Below are positions 17,518 through 27,306 of a stretch of 64,000 bases of DNA, one piece after another (positions within the stretch are counted from its first letter, which is position 1; each line of letters begins with the position of its first letter). The notes beneath the pieces are model-generated. The model was not told where the DNA came from. It saw only the letters and a list, made by a program, of their open reading frames with translations, and made no database searches. This DNA comes from Nocardioides sp. L-11A (GTDB lineage Bacteria; Actinomycetota; Actinomycetes; Propionibacteriales; Nocardioidaceae): contig CP124680.1 in NCBI GenBank assembly GCA_029961745.1, positions 1,922,001 to 1,986,000 of the forward strand, read 5' to 3'. Both the position numbers and the translations under genes were made by a program.

Positions 17518-19293
17518 ATGAGTGAGCAGCAGGGCTCGGGCGCCGATTCCCAGGCAGAAGGCATCACCGGAGCGCAGAGCCTGGTCCGGTCCCTCGAGGC
17601 AGCCGGGGTCACCGACATCTTCGGCATCCCGGGCGGCGCGATCCTCCCGGCGTACGACCCGCTGATGGACAGCAGCATCCGCCACATCCTCGTGCGCCAC
17701 GAGCAGGGCGCGGGCCACGCCGCCCAGGGGTACGCCGCCGCGTCGGGGAGGGTCGGCGTCTGCATGGCGACCTCGGGCCCGGGTGCGACCAACCTGGTCA
17801 CGCCGCTCGCGGACGCCCACATGGACTCGCTCCCGATGGTCGCCATCACCGGCCAGGTCGGCGCGTCCCTGATCGGCACCGACGCCTTCCAGGAGGCGGA
17901 CATCCGCGGCATCACGATGCCGATCACCAAGCACAGCTTCCTGGTGACCGACCCCGCCGAGATCCCGACCAAGGTCGCCGAGGCCTTCCACATCGCCTCG
18001 ACCGGACGGCCCGGCCCGGTCCTGGTCGACGTCACCAAGTCGGCGCTGCAGTCCGGCACGACCTTCCGGTGGCCGACGGAGCTCAACCTGCCCGGGTACC
18101 GCCCGGTGACCCGGCCGCACGCCAAGCAGATCCGTGAGGCGGCCCGGCTGATCCTCGAGTCCCGCAAGCCCGTCCTCTACGTCGGCGGCGGCACCATCCG
18201 GTCCGGCGCCTCCAGGGAGCTGCTGGCGCTCGCCGAGCTCACCGGCATCCCGGTGATCACCACACTGATGGCGCGCGGCGCGTTCCCCGACAGCCACCCG
18301 CAGCACCTCGGCATGCCCGGCATGCACGGCACGGTGGCGGCTGTCGCGGCGCTGCAGAAGAGCGACCTGATCATCAGCCTCGGCGCTCGTTTCGACGACC
18401 GGGTCACCGGCAACCTCGACTCGTTCGCGCCCGGCGCCAAGGTCATCCACGCCGACATCGACCCGGCGGAGATCGGCAAGAACCGGTTCGCCGACGTCCC
18501 GATCGTGGGCGACGTCCGCGAGGTGCTGGTCGACCTGATCACCACCCTGCGCACCGAGCAGGAGGCCGGCCACACCGGTGACTACGAGGGCTGGGTGGCC
18601 TTCTGCGCCGGCGTGAAGACGAAGTACCCGCTCGGCTACGACCGTCCGGCCGACGGTGGTCTCGCGCCGCAGTACGTCCTGGAGCGACTCGGCGTGCTCT
18701 CGGGCCCCGACACGATCTACACCGCGGGCGTGGGCCAGCACCAGATGTGGGCGGCGCACTACGTCGGCTACGAGCGCCCCAACACCTGGATCAACTCCGG
18801 CGGTCTCGGCACGATGGGCTTCTCGGTGCCGGCCGCGATGGGCGCGAAGGTCGCGATGCCCGACCAGACCGTGTGGTCGGTCGACGGCGACGGCTGCTTC
18901 CAGATGACCAACCAGGAGCTCGCCACCTGCGCGATCAACAACATCCCGATCAAGGTCGCGGTCATCAACAACGAGTCGCTCGGCATGGTGCGCCAGTGGC
19001 AGACGCTGTTCTACAACAGCCGCTACTCCAACACCGACCTGCACTCCAAGCGGATCCCCGACTTCGTCAAGCTCGCCGACGCCTACGGCTGCGTCGGCCT
19101 GGCCTGCGAGTCGCCGGACGAGGTCGACGCCACGATCCAGAAGGCGATGGAGATCAACGACGTCCCGGTCGTCGTCGACTTCCGGGTCCACCGCGATGCC
19201 ATGGTGTGGCCGATGGTCGCCGCCGGCACCAGCAACGACGACATCAAGTACGCGCGCGACCTCGCGCCGCAGTTCGACGAAGACGACCTCTGA
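17518..19293 (+). CDS. ilvB: Acetolactate synthase large (catalytic) subunit
   Basis: This TPP enzyme joins two pyruvates, or pyruvate and 2-ketobutyrate, in the first common step of Val/Leu/Ile synthesis. At 591 residues it has the standard length. Visible: catalytic Glu62 in [17 protein letters not shown]-domain motifs [16 protein letters not shown], and the TPP/Mg motif beginning [11 protein letters not shown] near residue 456 and ending VINN. ATG 17518 is preceded by AAGGAAC. It is the first structural gene of ilvBNC; the regulatory subunit starts 11 bp after it. Expression should be controlled by the attenuator in front. Confidence 0.97.
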   Translation: MSEQQGSGADSQAEGITGAQSLVRSLEAAGVTDIFGIPGGAILPAYDPLMDSSIRHILVRHEQGAGHAAQGYAAASGRVGVCMATSGPGATNLVTPLADAHMDSLPMVAITGQVGASLIGTDAFQEADIRGITMPITKHSFLVTDPAEIPTKVAEAFHIASTGRPGPVLVDVTKSALQSGTTFRWPTELNLPGYRPVTRPHAKQIREAARLILESRKPVLYVGGGTIRSGASRELLALAELTGIPVITTLMARGAFPDSHPQHLGMPGMHGTVAAVAALQKSDLIISLGARFDDRVTGNLDSFAPGAKVIHADIDPAEIGKNRFADVPIVGDVREVLVDLITTLRTEQEAGHTGDYEGWVAFCAGVKTKYPLGYDRPADGGLAPQYVLERLGVLSGPDTIYTAGVGQHQMWAAHYVGYERPNTWINSGGLGTMGFSVPAAMGAKVAMPDQTVWSVDGDGCFQMTNQELATCAINNIPIKVAVINNESLGMVRQWQTLFYNSRYSNTDLHSKRIPDFVKLADAYGCVGLACESPDEVDATIQKAMEINDVPVVVDFRVHRDAMVWPMVAAGTSNDDIKYARDLAPQFDEDDL

Positions 19294-19304
19294 GGGGCAT
19301 CGAC

Positions 19305-19844
19305 ATGGCCAAGCACACCCTGTCCGTCCTCGTGGAGGACAAGCCCGGCGTCCTGGCGCGGATCTCCGCGCTGTTCAGCCGCCGCGGCTTCAACATCGAG
19401 TCGCTCGCGGTCGGCCCGACCGAGCACGACGAGATCTCGCGGATGACCATCGTCGTCAACGTGGAGTCCTCGCCGCTCGAGCAGGTGACCAAGCAGCTCA
19501 ACAAGCTGGTCGAGGTCATCAAGATCGTGGAGCTGGACCCCGTCGCGTCGGTCCACCGCGAGCTGGTGCTCGTGAAGGTCGGCGCCACCGCCGAGAACCG
19601 TGGCGAGGTCCTCGACGTCGTCCAGCTCTTCCGGGCCAAGGTCATCGACGTCGCCTCGGACGCGATCACCATGCAGATCGTCGGCAACGACGGCAAGATC
19701 GCCGACTTCCTGCGCGTGCTGGAGCCCTTCGGAATCCGCGAGCTCGTGCAGTCCGGCATGGTGGCCATCGGCCGCGGGCCGCGCTCCATCTCGGAGCGCG
19801 GCAAGCCCGTCGCCGTCCCGGTGCCGCCGGTCGCCCACGCCTGA
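19305..19844 (+). CDS. ilvN: Acetolactate synthase small (regulatory) subunit
   Basis: A 179-residue ACT-domain protein: [20 protein letters not shown] and [10 protein letters not shown] mark the ACT domain (residues 3-78), which binds valine and gives feedback inhibition. A second ferredoxin-like domain follows ([20 protein letters not shown]). It is 11 bp downstream of ilvB, with GAGGGG before the start, and is followed 61 bp later by ilvC. Confidence 0.96.
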   Translation: MAKHTLSVLVEDKPGVLARISALFSRRGFNIESLAVGPTEHDEISRMTIVVNVESSPLEQVTKQLNKLVEVIKIVELDPVASVHRELVLVKVGATAENRGEVLDVVQLFRAKVIDVASDAITMQIVGNDGKIADFLRVLEPFGIRELVQSGMVAIGRGPRSISERGKPVAVPVPPVAHA

Positions 19845-19905
19845 ACCACCCGCAGTCCATCACCACCATCACCAACCAGCCCCAACCAGCAAGGAGAAGC
19901 CCGAC

Positions 19906-20931
19906 GTGGCTGAGATCTACTACGACGACGACGCCGACCTGTCCCTGATCCAGGGCAAGCACGTCGCCGTCATCGGTTACGGCAGCCAGGGCCACGCCCA
20001 CGCGCTGAACCTGCGCGACTCCGGCGTCGACGTGCGTGTCGGCCTCAAGGAGGGCTCGAAGAGCCGCGCCAAGGCCGAGGAGGAGGGCCTGCGCGTCCTC
20101 ACGCCGCGCGAGGCGGCGGAGGAGGCTGACGTCATCGTCATCCTCGCCCCCGACCAGGTCCAGCGCCACCTCTACGCCGACGACATCGCGCCGGCGCTCG
20201 CCGAGGGCGACACCCTGGTGTTCGGACACGGCTTCAACATCCGCTTCGGCTACATCCAGCCCCCGGCCGGCGTCGACGTCATCCTCGTCGCGCCGAAGGC
20301 CCCGGGGCACACCGTGCGCCGCGAGTACGTCGCCGGTCGCGGCATCCCGGACATCATCGCCGTGGAGCAGGACGCCTCGGGCAAGGCCTGGGACCTCGCG
20401 AAGTCCTACGCGAAGGGCATCGGCGGCACCCGCGCCGGCGTCATCAAGACCACCTTCACCGAGGAGACCGAGACCGACCTGTTCGGTGAGCAGTCGGTCC
20501 TGTGCGGTGGTGTGTCGCAGCTGATCCAGTACGGCTACGAGACCCTCACCGAGGCCGGTTACCAGGGCGAGATCGCCTACTTCGAGGTCCTCCACGAGCT
20601 CAAGCTCATCGTGGACCTGATGTGGGAGGGCGGCATCGCCAAGCAGCGCTGGTCGGTCTCCGACACCGCCGAGTACGGCGACTACGTCTCCGGCCCGCGG
20701 GTCATCGACGGCCGGGTGAAGGAGAACATGCAGGCCGTGCTCGCCGACATCCAGAGCGGCGCGTTCGCCGAGCGCTTCATCGCCGACCAGGACGCCGGCG
20801 CGCCGGAGTTCATGGCGCTGCGCGAGAAGGGTGCGCAGCACCCGATCGAGGCCGTCGGCAAGACGCTGCGCTCGCACTTCTCGTGGGCCCAGAGCGACGA
20901 CGACTACACGGAGGGCTCGGCCGCGCGCTGA
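19906..20931 (+). CDS. ilvC: Ketol-acid reductoisomerase (class I)
   Basis: Converts acetolactate/acetohydroxybutyrate to the dihydroxy acids with NADPH and Mg2+. 341 residues, class I length. GTG 19906 follows an AAGGAG ribosome site. Visible: Rossmann motif [19 protein letters not shown] (residues 22-40), [22 protein letters not shown], and the C-terminal knotted domain with the metal-binding Asp/Glu in [17 protein letters not shown] and [15 protein letters not shown]. Last gene of the operon; a strong hairpin follows. Confidence 0.97.
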   Translation: MAEIYYDDDADLSLIQGKHVAVIGYGSQGHAHALNLRDSGVDVRVGLKEGSKSRAKAEEEGLRVLTPREAAEEADVIVILAPDQVQRHLYADDIAPALAEGDTLVFGHGFNIRFGYIQPPAGVDVILVAPKAPGHTVRREYVAGRGIPDIIAVEQDASGKAWDLAKSYAKGIGGTRAGVIKTTFTEETETDLFGEQSVLCGGVSQLIQYGYETLTEAGYQGEIAYFEVLHELKLIVDLMWEGGIAKQRWSVSDTAEYGDYVSGPRVIDGRVKENMQAVLADIQSGAFAERFIADQDAGAPEFMALREKGAQHPIEAVGKTLRSHFSWAQSDDDYTEGSAAR

Positions 20932-20957
20932 CGCTCCGCACGGAGTCATCCGCACGA

Positions 20958-20992
20958 CGACACCCCCGGACCCGCCAGGGCCGGGGGTGTCG
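20958..20992 (+). terminator. ilvBNC terminator
   Basis: Arms 20958-20969 (CGACACCCCCGG) and 20981-20992 (exact complement), 12-bp stem, 11-nt loop, 26 bp past the ilvC stop. There is no U-run. Confidence 0.75.
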
Positions 20993-21016
20993 GCGTCCGG
21001 TGGCAGAGTCGCGACC

Positions 21017-21418
21017 ATGGGCCACCCACGGTTGCGCAGCATCGTCCTCGACACCACCGACGTGCCCGAGCTCGCCGAGTTCTACCGACGGCTGCTCGGC
21101 TGGTCCTACCCCGAGGGCTACGACATCGAGGAGTTCACCGACTGGCGTGCGATCCTCGGGCCCGGCGGCGAGCGGATCGCGTTCCAGCAGGTCGCCGAGC
21201 TCGCCCCGACCACCTGGCCCGAGCCGGACGTGCCCCAGCAGGCCCATCTCGATCTCGTCGTCGACACCCGGGCCGACCTCGAGGAGAGCCACCGGCGCGC
21301 GCTGGGGCTCGGCGCGGTCCTCCGGCTGGACCGCTCCGACGACCCCGAGGAGCCGCTGCGGGTCTACGCCGATCCCGCCGGCCATCTGTTCTGCCTGTTC
21401 ACCCACGACGTGGACTGA
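21017..21418 (+). CDS. VOC-family protein
   Basis: A 133-residue VOC protein opening RSIVLDTTDVPELAEFYRRL and ending with the second betaalphabetabetabeta unit YADPAGHLFCLF. The start ATG 21017 lies 7 nt behind a CAGAGT hexamer and has no Shine-Dalgarno, so it is probably leaderless. Its 3' end overlaps the convergent 21399-21851 gene by 20 bp. Substrate unknown; the motif QQAHLDLVVD fits the common actinobacterial VOC subgroup. Confidence 0.85.
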   Translation: MGHPRLRSIVLDTTDVPELAEFYRRLLGWSYPEGYDIEEFTDWRAILGPGGERIAFQQVAELAPTTWPEPDVPQQAHLDLVVDTRADLEESHRRALGLGAVLRLDRSDDPEEPLRVYADPAGHLFCLFTHDVD

Positions 21419-21851
21419 GCAGGTCCAGCAACCTCCGTTCGAGGGCGGGGGAGCGGCCCGCGACGTCGAGGCGGGTCGCGCTGCCGGCCGTCGCCAGGGA
21501 CAGCCGGGTGGAGCGGTGCCGCGCCCCGGCGGTGACGGAGACGTCCCGGACCGAGGCGCGCCGGAACAGGAGGGTGGCGGTGTGCGCTCGTACCAGCCGC
21601 CGGCGGTAGGCGACCACGACCGCCACCGGGGTGACGACGGCCAGCGCGTCGACGGGTACGCCGTCCACGAGTCTGCCGACCAGCGCGAGATCCACCGCGC
21701 CGTGCTGGGCGACCACCGGGTCGACGGCCCTCGCGAGTCGCCGGTGGATCCGCCGGGCGCGGCGCGCGAGCCGGGGGGCGTCGGCCAGGTCCGCGAAGTC
21801 GTCGAGGGCCAGGGCGATCGCCGGGCAGCGGCGGGGCGGTCGGCGGTCCAT
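21399..21851 (-). CDS. Hypothetical protein, possibly PH-like
   Basis: A 150-residue protein starting MDRRPPRRCPAIALALDDFA at ATG 21851. The first 60 residues are helical and Arg-rich; the rest shows short strands (ALAVVTPVAVVVAYRRRLV, TATLLFRRASVRDVSV, RSTRLSLATAG) and a final helix, reminiscent of bacterial PH-like domains. The assignment is weak. No membrane segment and no catalytic motif are visible. Confidence 0.6.
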   Translation of the reverse strand: MDRRPPRRCPAIALALDDFADLADAPRLARRARRIHRRLARAVDPVVAQHGAVDLALVGRLVDGVPVDALAVVTPVAVVVAYRRRLVRAHTATLLFRRASVRDVSVTAGARHRSTRLSLATAGSATRLDVAGRSPALERRLLDLLSPRRG

Positions 21852-21913
21852 GGCCAGGACGCTAGGCGTGGCATCCGGCACCGTCGATGGGGAGAACTCC
21901 CCGCCGCCGCGGG

Positions 21914-22348
21914 TCAGCCGCTGAGCACGAGCAGCACGGCGCCGGCGCCGACCAGGGCCACGCCGCCCCACTGCAGCGCCGACAGCCGCTCGCCGAGCAG
22001 CGTCACGCCGAACACCGCGACCAGCACCACGCTGAGCTTGTCGACCGGAGCCACCAGGGACGCGTCGCCGAGCTTGAGGGCGCGGAAGTAGCAGATCCAC
22101 GACGCGCCGGTCGCCAGCCCGGACAGCACGAGGAAGAGCCAGGTCCGGCAGCTGATCTCGCCGGGTGCGTGGAGCTTGCCGAGCGTCAGCAGGATCAGGC
22201 CCAGTGTCACCAGGATCACGATGGTGCGGATGAAGGTGGCGACGTCGGAGTCGATCTCCTTGACCCCCACCTTCGCGAAGATCGCGGTGAGTGCCGCGAA
22301 CACCGCGGACAGCAGTGCCCAGAACCACCAGGTCGAGGTCAGGTCCAT
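21914..22348 (-). CDS. Half-size EamA membrane protein
   Basis: A 144-residue membrane protein with five hydrophobic helices forming one EamA unit (FWALLSAVFAALTAIFAKVG at the start, GVALVGAGAVLLVLSG at the end). Single-EamA proteins of about 140 aa work as dimers, unlike the ten-helix exporter at 667-1554. The substrate is unknown. ATG 22348 lies 10 bp downstream of a 48-bp palindrome. Confidence 0.85.
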   Translation of the reverse strand: MDLTSTWWFWALLSAVFAALTAIFAKVGVKEIDSDVATFIRTIVILVTLGLILLTLGKLHAPGEISCRTWLFLVLSGLATGASWICYFRALKLGDASLVAPVDKLSVVLVAVFGVTLLGERLSALQWGGVALVGAGAVLLVLSG

Positions 22349-22358
22349 CGCAGCTCCG

Positions 22359-22406
22359 TAACGTCATTCGTCCTGTGGGCTCGAGCCCACAGAACGCATG
22401 ACGTTA
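22359..22406. repeat. 48-bp near-perfect palindrome
   Basis: Arms 22359-22382 and 22383-22406 are complementary at 22 of 24 positions, with no loop (centre GGGCTCGAGCCC). It lies between the stop of the PKD gene and the start of the half-size EamA gene, both on the reverse strand. It can serve as terminator for the first or operator for the second. Confidence 0.8.
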
Positions 22407-22419
22407 GCGCAGGGAGACC

Positions 22420-25302
22420 TCAGCGCAGGGCGATCGTGACGCTCGCGCCCTTCGCCGCGGCGTCGGCGGTCGCGACCTGATCGCCGAACTGTCCGGCCGC
22501 CACCGGTCCGCCGGTGTCGACCACCAGCTGGTCGGTGTGACCGCCGCCGACGCCGATCAGTCGCTGGCGCACGGTGGAGCCCGCCGGCTCGGCGAAGGCC
22601 GTCGTGGCCGAGGAGCGGTCGGACCAGACCGTGACCACCCAGCCACCGGGTGAGGTGACCGTCGGACTGCGGTGCGCGGTGGTGGCGGTGGTCTCGCCCG
22701 CGGCCGCCAGCGAGGCCACCGGCCCGCCGGGGTCGGTGCCGGCGTAGGCGAGCACGCTCAACGTCGCCTTGACGGCCGTCGTGCCGAAGGCCACGGTCAC
22801 ATTGCGTCCCGGGTCGGAGGCCTCGGCGACCTTCTGCCAGACCACGGTCGTCAGCGCGTCCGTCGTCGCGGGCTGGCCGACCTGGGTCCATCCCGCCGGC
22901 GCCGCCGGTACGGCGGTCGTGGCCGCCGAGACGACGGCGAGGAGGCCGTCGCCGGCCTGCACGCTCGCCGGCACGGGCGTGACGATGCTCGTCGCATTGG
23001 TGACCCTGCCCGTCGAGTCGCGGTAGGCGACCGGGCTGGTCGCGCCCTCGATGGTCACCGGCTGCGTCGAGGTCCCGGTGCCGCCGTGCTCGTCGGTCAC
23101 GCTCAGTGTGACCTGGTAGGTCCCGGCCGCGGTGTAGAGGTGGCCGGGCTGCGCGCCCGTGGCCGTGGCTCCGTCCCCGAAGTCCCACGACCAGCCGACG
23201 ACGGTGCCGTCGGGGTCGCTCGAGCCGCGGCCGTCGAACCCGCAGGTCTGGCCCGAGCACGACGACGTGAACGAGGCCGTCGGCACCTGGTTGGCGAGTG
23301 GGCCGAGGAACATCGTTCCACTCGACCAGACGGGGCTGGTGTCGATGCCGGTGCCGGACACGCGGGTCCACGACCCGCCGACCACGCCGTCGGCCACGGG
23401 CAGCCGCCAGAGCTGGTTCGTCGACATGCCGGCCCACAGCTGCCCGTCGGCGTACACGAGGTTGCGGACGTCCTGGAGCAGCGGGAAGCTCGACGACGCG
23501 ACGGTGAACTCCTGCGCGCCGAGGATCATGCTCTCCGGCGAGAACCACCGCCAGAACACCTTCCCCTGCAGCTGGCGGGTGTAGTAGAGCCGCCCGTCGG
23601 CGTAGGCCAGCCCGGTCACCGACGACATCTGGCCGTACAGACCGGGCACCCGGCCGCGGTAGGTCTGCGTGCCCCCGCTCGTCGTCACGCTGCTCCACAG
23701 CGGGTCGTTGTAGGGGTCGATGACGGTGTCCGGGCCGAAGGCGGCGCCGTCGAAGGTCCGGTAGTGCAGCTTGCCGTCGGTCCACCCGTAGACCAGCTTC
23801 GCGCCGATCATGAACGCCCCCCGGGCGTTGTTCCAGCTGCCGGCGCCGGTCGTCGGCACGGTGGACGGCGCGGTCGCCGAGGTGCCGGAGAACTGGCGGG
23901 TGGTGACCGTCGTGCCGGAGAGGCGGTAGAGGCTGCGGGGCAGCACCGGGTCGGCTTGGACGACCGGCGCGCTGCCGCCCTCGACGGGGAAGAAGGCGAG
24001 CCGCTCGCGGCGGTACTCCCCGTTGCCGACGTACTGCGTGTCGCTGCCGACGTACAGGCCGTTGTCGGTCGCCAGCAGCTCCTCGGCACCGACACCGCGT
24101 GGGTGCCGGCCCGGGTTCCACGACAGCGGTACGCCGTTTCGCGGGTCCAGCGCGGCGAGGCCGGGGCGCGGCACCTGGCCGGCCTGCTCGTCGGCTCCGC
24201 TCTGGATGGCGTTCATCCACTTCTGGTGCCCGCCGACGTACACGGCGTTGTCGGCGACGGCGACCGAGAGCAGGGAGTCCTGCCCCGTCGCGGCCTGCCA
24301 GACCGGCTCGACGGCCTGTCCGGTGACCGCGACGTCGAAGCGCGCGGCCGAGTCGCACAGGGTCCCGTTGTAGCCGGCCCCGCTGGACGCGACCACGAAG
24401 TAGGCCCCGTCGGGGGAGAAGTCCACGTCGCGCACGTAGGAGTCGAACGCGTTCTTCTGGCAGGCCGGCGTGTAGCGCAGCGTCTTCCAGTCCGGGTCGA
24501 CCGACGCGCCGTCCGGCCCCAGCCGGATCAGCATCACCTGGTCGCGGTCGAGGCCGTCGGCGTGCTTGAAGTTGCCGATGGCGACCATCCGGGAGCCGTC
24601 CGGGCTGGCGGCCAGCTTCGCGACGCCGACCGGCGCCTTCGCCGTACCGGAGGGCCAGTTGTGGTTGGTGTCGACCGCGATCCGCAGGTAGTCGTCGACC
24701 GCACCCGTCGTCGCGTCCAGGGAGGCCAGGCCGGCGCGGGGGAGGGCGGCGACGGTGGTGAAGCTGCCGGCGAGCAGCAACCGGTTGCCGACGAGCGCGA
24801 TGTCGAGGACGCCCCCGTTGGGGCTGGGGTTCTTGAACGCGGTGACCAGGGCACCGGTGGTCGCGTCGACCTTGATGATGTTGCGCACCTTGGTGGTGCC
24901 GGCCAGCTTGAAGGTGCCGGCGACGTAGAGCGCGCTCCCGTCCGCCGACGGGACGAGCGCGTTGACGCTGCCGTCCAGGGCCGGCAGGAAGCCCGGGTCG
25001 ACGATGCCGGTGAGCCGGTCGTACGCGAAGAGGTACGGCGTCGCCAGCTGTGCGCTCGTGCCCGGGTTCTGGGTGAGGGTGAAGGTGCCGCCCACGAACA
25101 CCCTGCGCCCCACCTCCGCGATCGCCAGGGTCCGGCCGTCGAGGATGTTCGGGGTGCTCGCTGGGACCGCCGAGGGGATCAGCCGATGGTGCGCGGGCTG
25201 GGCCTGGGCGGGTGGCCCGCCGCCGGTGATCAGGGTCAGGGCGGTGGCGACCACGGTCGCCAGGACCGCCAGGCGGAAACGGGTCCGACGGTGTCCGTGC
25301 AC
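22420..25302 (-). CDS. Large secreted PKD-domain protein
   Basis: A 960-residue exported protein. GTG 25302 is preferred: it follows CCTGGGGGCACC and gives a clear signal peptide (HGHRRTRFRLAVLATVVATA, cleavage after AQAQ); the open frame extends to ATG 25347 but only adds a non-hydrophobic stretch. Residues 50-640 hold repeated strands with elements such as VFVGGTFTL, ALYVAGTFKLAG and AVYVGGHQK, a beta-propeller pattern. A PKD domain follows near 665-745 (FDGRGSSDPDGTVVGWSWDFGDG ends its first half; GTYQVTLSVTDEHG its second). The C-terminal 200 residues are another beta-sandwich. It lacks a sorting signal. Likely a surface or matrix glycan-binding protein. Confidence 0.85.
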   Translation of the reverse strand: MHGHRRTRFRLAVLATVVATALTLITGGGPPAQAQPAHHRLIPSAVPASTPNILDGRTLAIAEVGRRVFVGGTFTLTQNPGTSAQLATPYLFAYDRLTGIVDPGFLPALDGSVNALVPSADGSALYVAGTFKLAGTTKVRNIIKVDATTGALVTAFKNPSPNGGVLDIALVGNRLLLAGSFTTVAALPRAGLASLDATTGAVDDYLRIAVDTNHNWPSGTAKAPVGVAKLAASPDGSRMVAIGNFKHADGLDRDQVMLIRLGPDGASVDPDWKTLRYTPACQKNAFDSYVRDVDFSPDGAYFVVASSGAGYNGTLCDSAARFDVAVTGQAVEPVWQAATGQDSLLSVAVADNAVYVGGHQKWMNAIQSGADEQAGQVPRPGLAALDPRNGVPLSWNPGRHPRGVGAEELLATDNGLYVGSDTQYVGNGEYRRERLAFFPVEGGSAPVVQADPVLPRSLYRLSGTTVTTRQFSGTSATAPSTVPTTGAGSWNNARGAFMIGAKLVYGWTDGKLHYRTFDGAAFGPDTVIDPYNDPLWSSVTTSGGTQTYRGRVPGLYGQMSSVTGLAYADGRLYYTRQLQGKVFWRWFSPESMILGAQEFTVASSSFPLLQDVRNLVYADGQLWAGMSTNQLWRLPVADGVVGGSWTRVSGTGIDTSPVWSSGTMFLGPLANQVPTASFTSSCSGQTCGFDGRGSSDPDGTVVGWSWDFGDGATATGAQPGHLYTAAGTYQVTLSVTDEHGGTGTSTQPVTIEGATSPVAYRDSTGRVTNATSIVTPVPASVQAGDGLLAVVSAATTAVPAAPAGWTQVGQPATTDALTTVVWQKVAEASDPGRNVTVAFGTTAVKATLSVLAYAGTDPGGPVASLAAAGETTATTAHRSPTVTSPGGWVVTVWSDRSSATTAFAEPAGSTVRQRLIGVGGGHTDQLVVDTGGPVAAGQFGDQVATADAAAKGASVTIALR

Positions 25303-25387
25303 GGTGCCCCCAGGTGAATCGACCGAGACGACACCCGACGGTGACACGATCCGGCCGCGCGCGACTCACCCATCTTGGGCATCTGAC

Positions 25388-25427
25388 CCCATCGACCCGT
25401 CGCGTTTGAACGCGACGGGTCGATGGG
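25388..25427 (-). terminator. 19-bp stem terminator after the ABC exporter operon
   Basis: Perfect inverted repeat with arms 25388-25406 and 25409-25427 and a 2-nt loop, 17 bp beyond the stop of the ABC permease gene on the reverse strand. It is also 85 bp upstream of the PKD gene start. Confidence 0.75.
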
Positions 25428-25444
25428 ATCTCAGGACGTGCGGG

Positions 25445-26263
25445 CTACTTCACCTCGGAGCGCAGGAGCGCCCGGGTGCCGATCGCCAGGGGCAGGAGCA
25501 GCCAGATCGTCGAGGTGACGCCGAGCTGGGCCCACATCTCACCGGTCATGTCGTTGTCGAACAGGCGCATGGTCGCCCAGTTGTGGTCGAACCAGGCGCC
25601 GTTCTCCGACCACCACTCCTGAGTGCTGGCGAGAGCGCCGGAGACACCCGGAAGCACCAGGGAGTAGACGAAGTACGACACGATGGCGGCGGGGGAGTTG
25701 CGCAGCAGCACGCCGAGCACGAAGCCCATCATCATGCCGATCTCGTTGGCCAGGATGATCTGCGCGAACTCCCCGACATCGACGTTCCAGGTGGGGTCGA
25801 CGCCGGCGATCGCTGTACCGATGATGTTGCCCAGCGCGCCGACGGCCGCGGCGATGAGCATGGACACCGCGCCGATCAGGACGGTCAGCAGCGCCTTGGC
25901 CGCGAGCACGCGGCGACGGCTCGGCACCAGGGTGAAGGTGGTCAGCGCCGTACGTTGGCTCCATTCGCTGGAGACCGTCAGGATCGCGACCAGCGGGAGG
26001 ATCACGGCCATCGGGAACCCGACGGCCGACGCGAAGGACTCGTAGGTCAGCTCGTCGCGGGGAGCGAAGATGATCGTTGCACTGGTCGCGATCACCGAGA
26101 GGATCACGATGCTGGCCATCAGCCAGAAGCCGGAGCGGGTGTCGAACATCTTGCGCAGCTCGACGCGCAGGATCCGCCGGAAGGGTGTGGGGGCGGGGGC
26201 CGGACGGGCCCGGGTGGCGGTGGGGGCGACGTCGGTGGCGGCGTCGACGGTGGTGGCGGTCAT
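25445..26263 (-). CDS. ABC transporter permease (ABC-2 type)
   Basis: A 272-residue membrane protein with six hydrophobic helices after a Thr/Ala/Pro-rich cytoplasmic start. The opening FRRILRVELRKMFDTRSGFWLM is the standard start of ABC-2-type permeases (LnrM/NatB-like). Its ATG overlaps the ATPase stop by 4 bp (ATGA), showing a two-gene operon. Likely exports a drug, lipid, peptide or ion; the substrate is unknown. The gene is followed by a strong terminator. Confidence 0.88.
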   Translation of the reverse strand: MTATTVDAATDVAPTATRARPAPAPTPFRRILRVELRKMFDTRSGFWLMASIVILSVIATSATIIFAPRDELTYESFASAVGFPMAVILPLVAILTVSSEWSQRTALTTFTLVPSRRRVLAAKALLTVLIGAVSMLIAAAVGALGNIIGTAIAGVDPTWNVDVGEFAQIILANEIGMMMGFVLGVLLRNSPAAIVSYFVYSLVLPGVSGALASTQEWWSENGAWFDHNWATMRLFDNDMTGEMWAQLGVTSTIWLLLPLAIGTRALLRSEVK

Positions 26264-27186
26264 GCCGCGGCTCCTTCGGTGGTCGAGGTGTGGGTGACGG
26301 ACTCGCGCTGACTCTCGGCGGTCAGGGCCAGGAACATCTCCTCCAGGCCGGCCCCGTCGGCGGCCCGGAGCTCGGTGACGGCGATGCCGGCCGCGAAGGC
26401 GGCCTGGCCGACCCGGGTCAGGTCGGCCTCCGCGAGCACCGCGCCGCCCGACGTCGGGCGCGCGGTGATGCCGGCGGCGCCGAGCGCGGCGGCGAGGGCC
26501 GCGCCGTCGCCCGCGCGGACCAGGGTGCCGGCGCCGGCCAGCAGCTCCTCCTTGGTGCCCTGCGCGACGATCCGGCCGTTGCCGATGACGACGAGGTCGT
26601 CCGCGATGACCTCGATCTCGTGCAGCAGGTGCGAGGAGAGCAGTACGGTGCCGCCCTGGTCGGCGAAGTCGCGCAGCAGGTCCCGCATCCAGCGGATGCC
26701 GGCGGGGTCGAGCCCGTTGGCAGGCTCGTCGAGGATCAGCACCTCGGGGTCGCCGAGCAGTGCGGTGCCGATGCCGAGGCGCTGCCGCATGCCGAGTGAG
26801 TAGTTGCGGACCCGGCGGCTGGCCTCGTCGGGCGTCAGGCTGACCCGCTCCAGCATCTCGTCGACCCGGGTGCGGGGCAGGCCCATGGTGAGGGCGGCGA
26901 TGGTCAGGATCTCCCGCCCGGTGCGCCCGGCGTGCTGGGCCGAGGCGTCCAGCAGGACGCCGACCTCGCGACCCGGGTCGGGCAGGTCGGCGAACCGGCG
27001 GCCGAGGATGTGGACCTCGCCCTGCCCGGGCGCGGTCAGGCCGACCATCACCCGCATGGTGGTGGACTTGCCGGCGCCGTTGGGACCGAGGAAGCCGGTG
27101 ACGCGGCCGGGCCGCGCGGCGAAGGTGACGTCGTCGACGGCGGTGAAGCTGCCGTACGACTTGCTGAGGGACTCGACGGTGATCAT
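26260..27186 (-). CDS. ABC transporter ATP-binding protein
   Basis: A 308-residue ATPase of the CcmA/NatA type. Walker A GPNGAGKSTT (residues 34-43), a Q-loop region LLDASAQHAGRTG, signature YSLGMRQRLGIG, Walker B VLILDEPANGLDP, and the switch His in LLSSHLLHE. A C-terminal 90-residue extension follows, as in drug-export ATPases. First gene of the operon with the permease. It is divergent from the FrnE-like gene. Confidence 0.93.
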   Translation of the reverse strand: MITVESLSKSYGSFTAVDDVTFAARPGRVTGFLGPNGAGKSTTMRVMVGLTAPGQGEVHILGRRFADLPDPGREVGVLLDASAQHAGRTGREILTIAALTMGLPRTRVDEMLERVSLTPDEASRRVRNYSLGMRQRLGIGTALLGDPEVLILDEPANGLDPAGIRWMRDLLRDFADQGGTVLLSSHLLHEIEVIADDLVVIGNGRIVAQGTKEELLAGAGTLVRAGDGAALAAALGAAGITARPTSGGAVLAEADLTRVGQAAFAAGIAVTELRAADGAGLEEMFLALTAESQRESVTHTSTTEGAAA

Positions 27187-27306
27187 GACCCGAAGCCTGT
27201 CGCCGCGGCACCCCCCGCCGCTTCGGGCAGATCCCTTGACCCGTCCCTGAGGTCACCCCGACGGCCCCTAGGGGAAGCAATCAGGGGGACGCCGCGTTGG
27301 CTCCTC

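Noticed and set aside
22672..25317. An 881-codon + strand frame
   Set aside because: Antisense shadow of the PKD-domain gene; no motif, no signal peptide.
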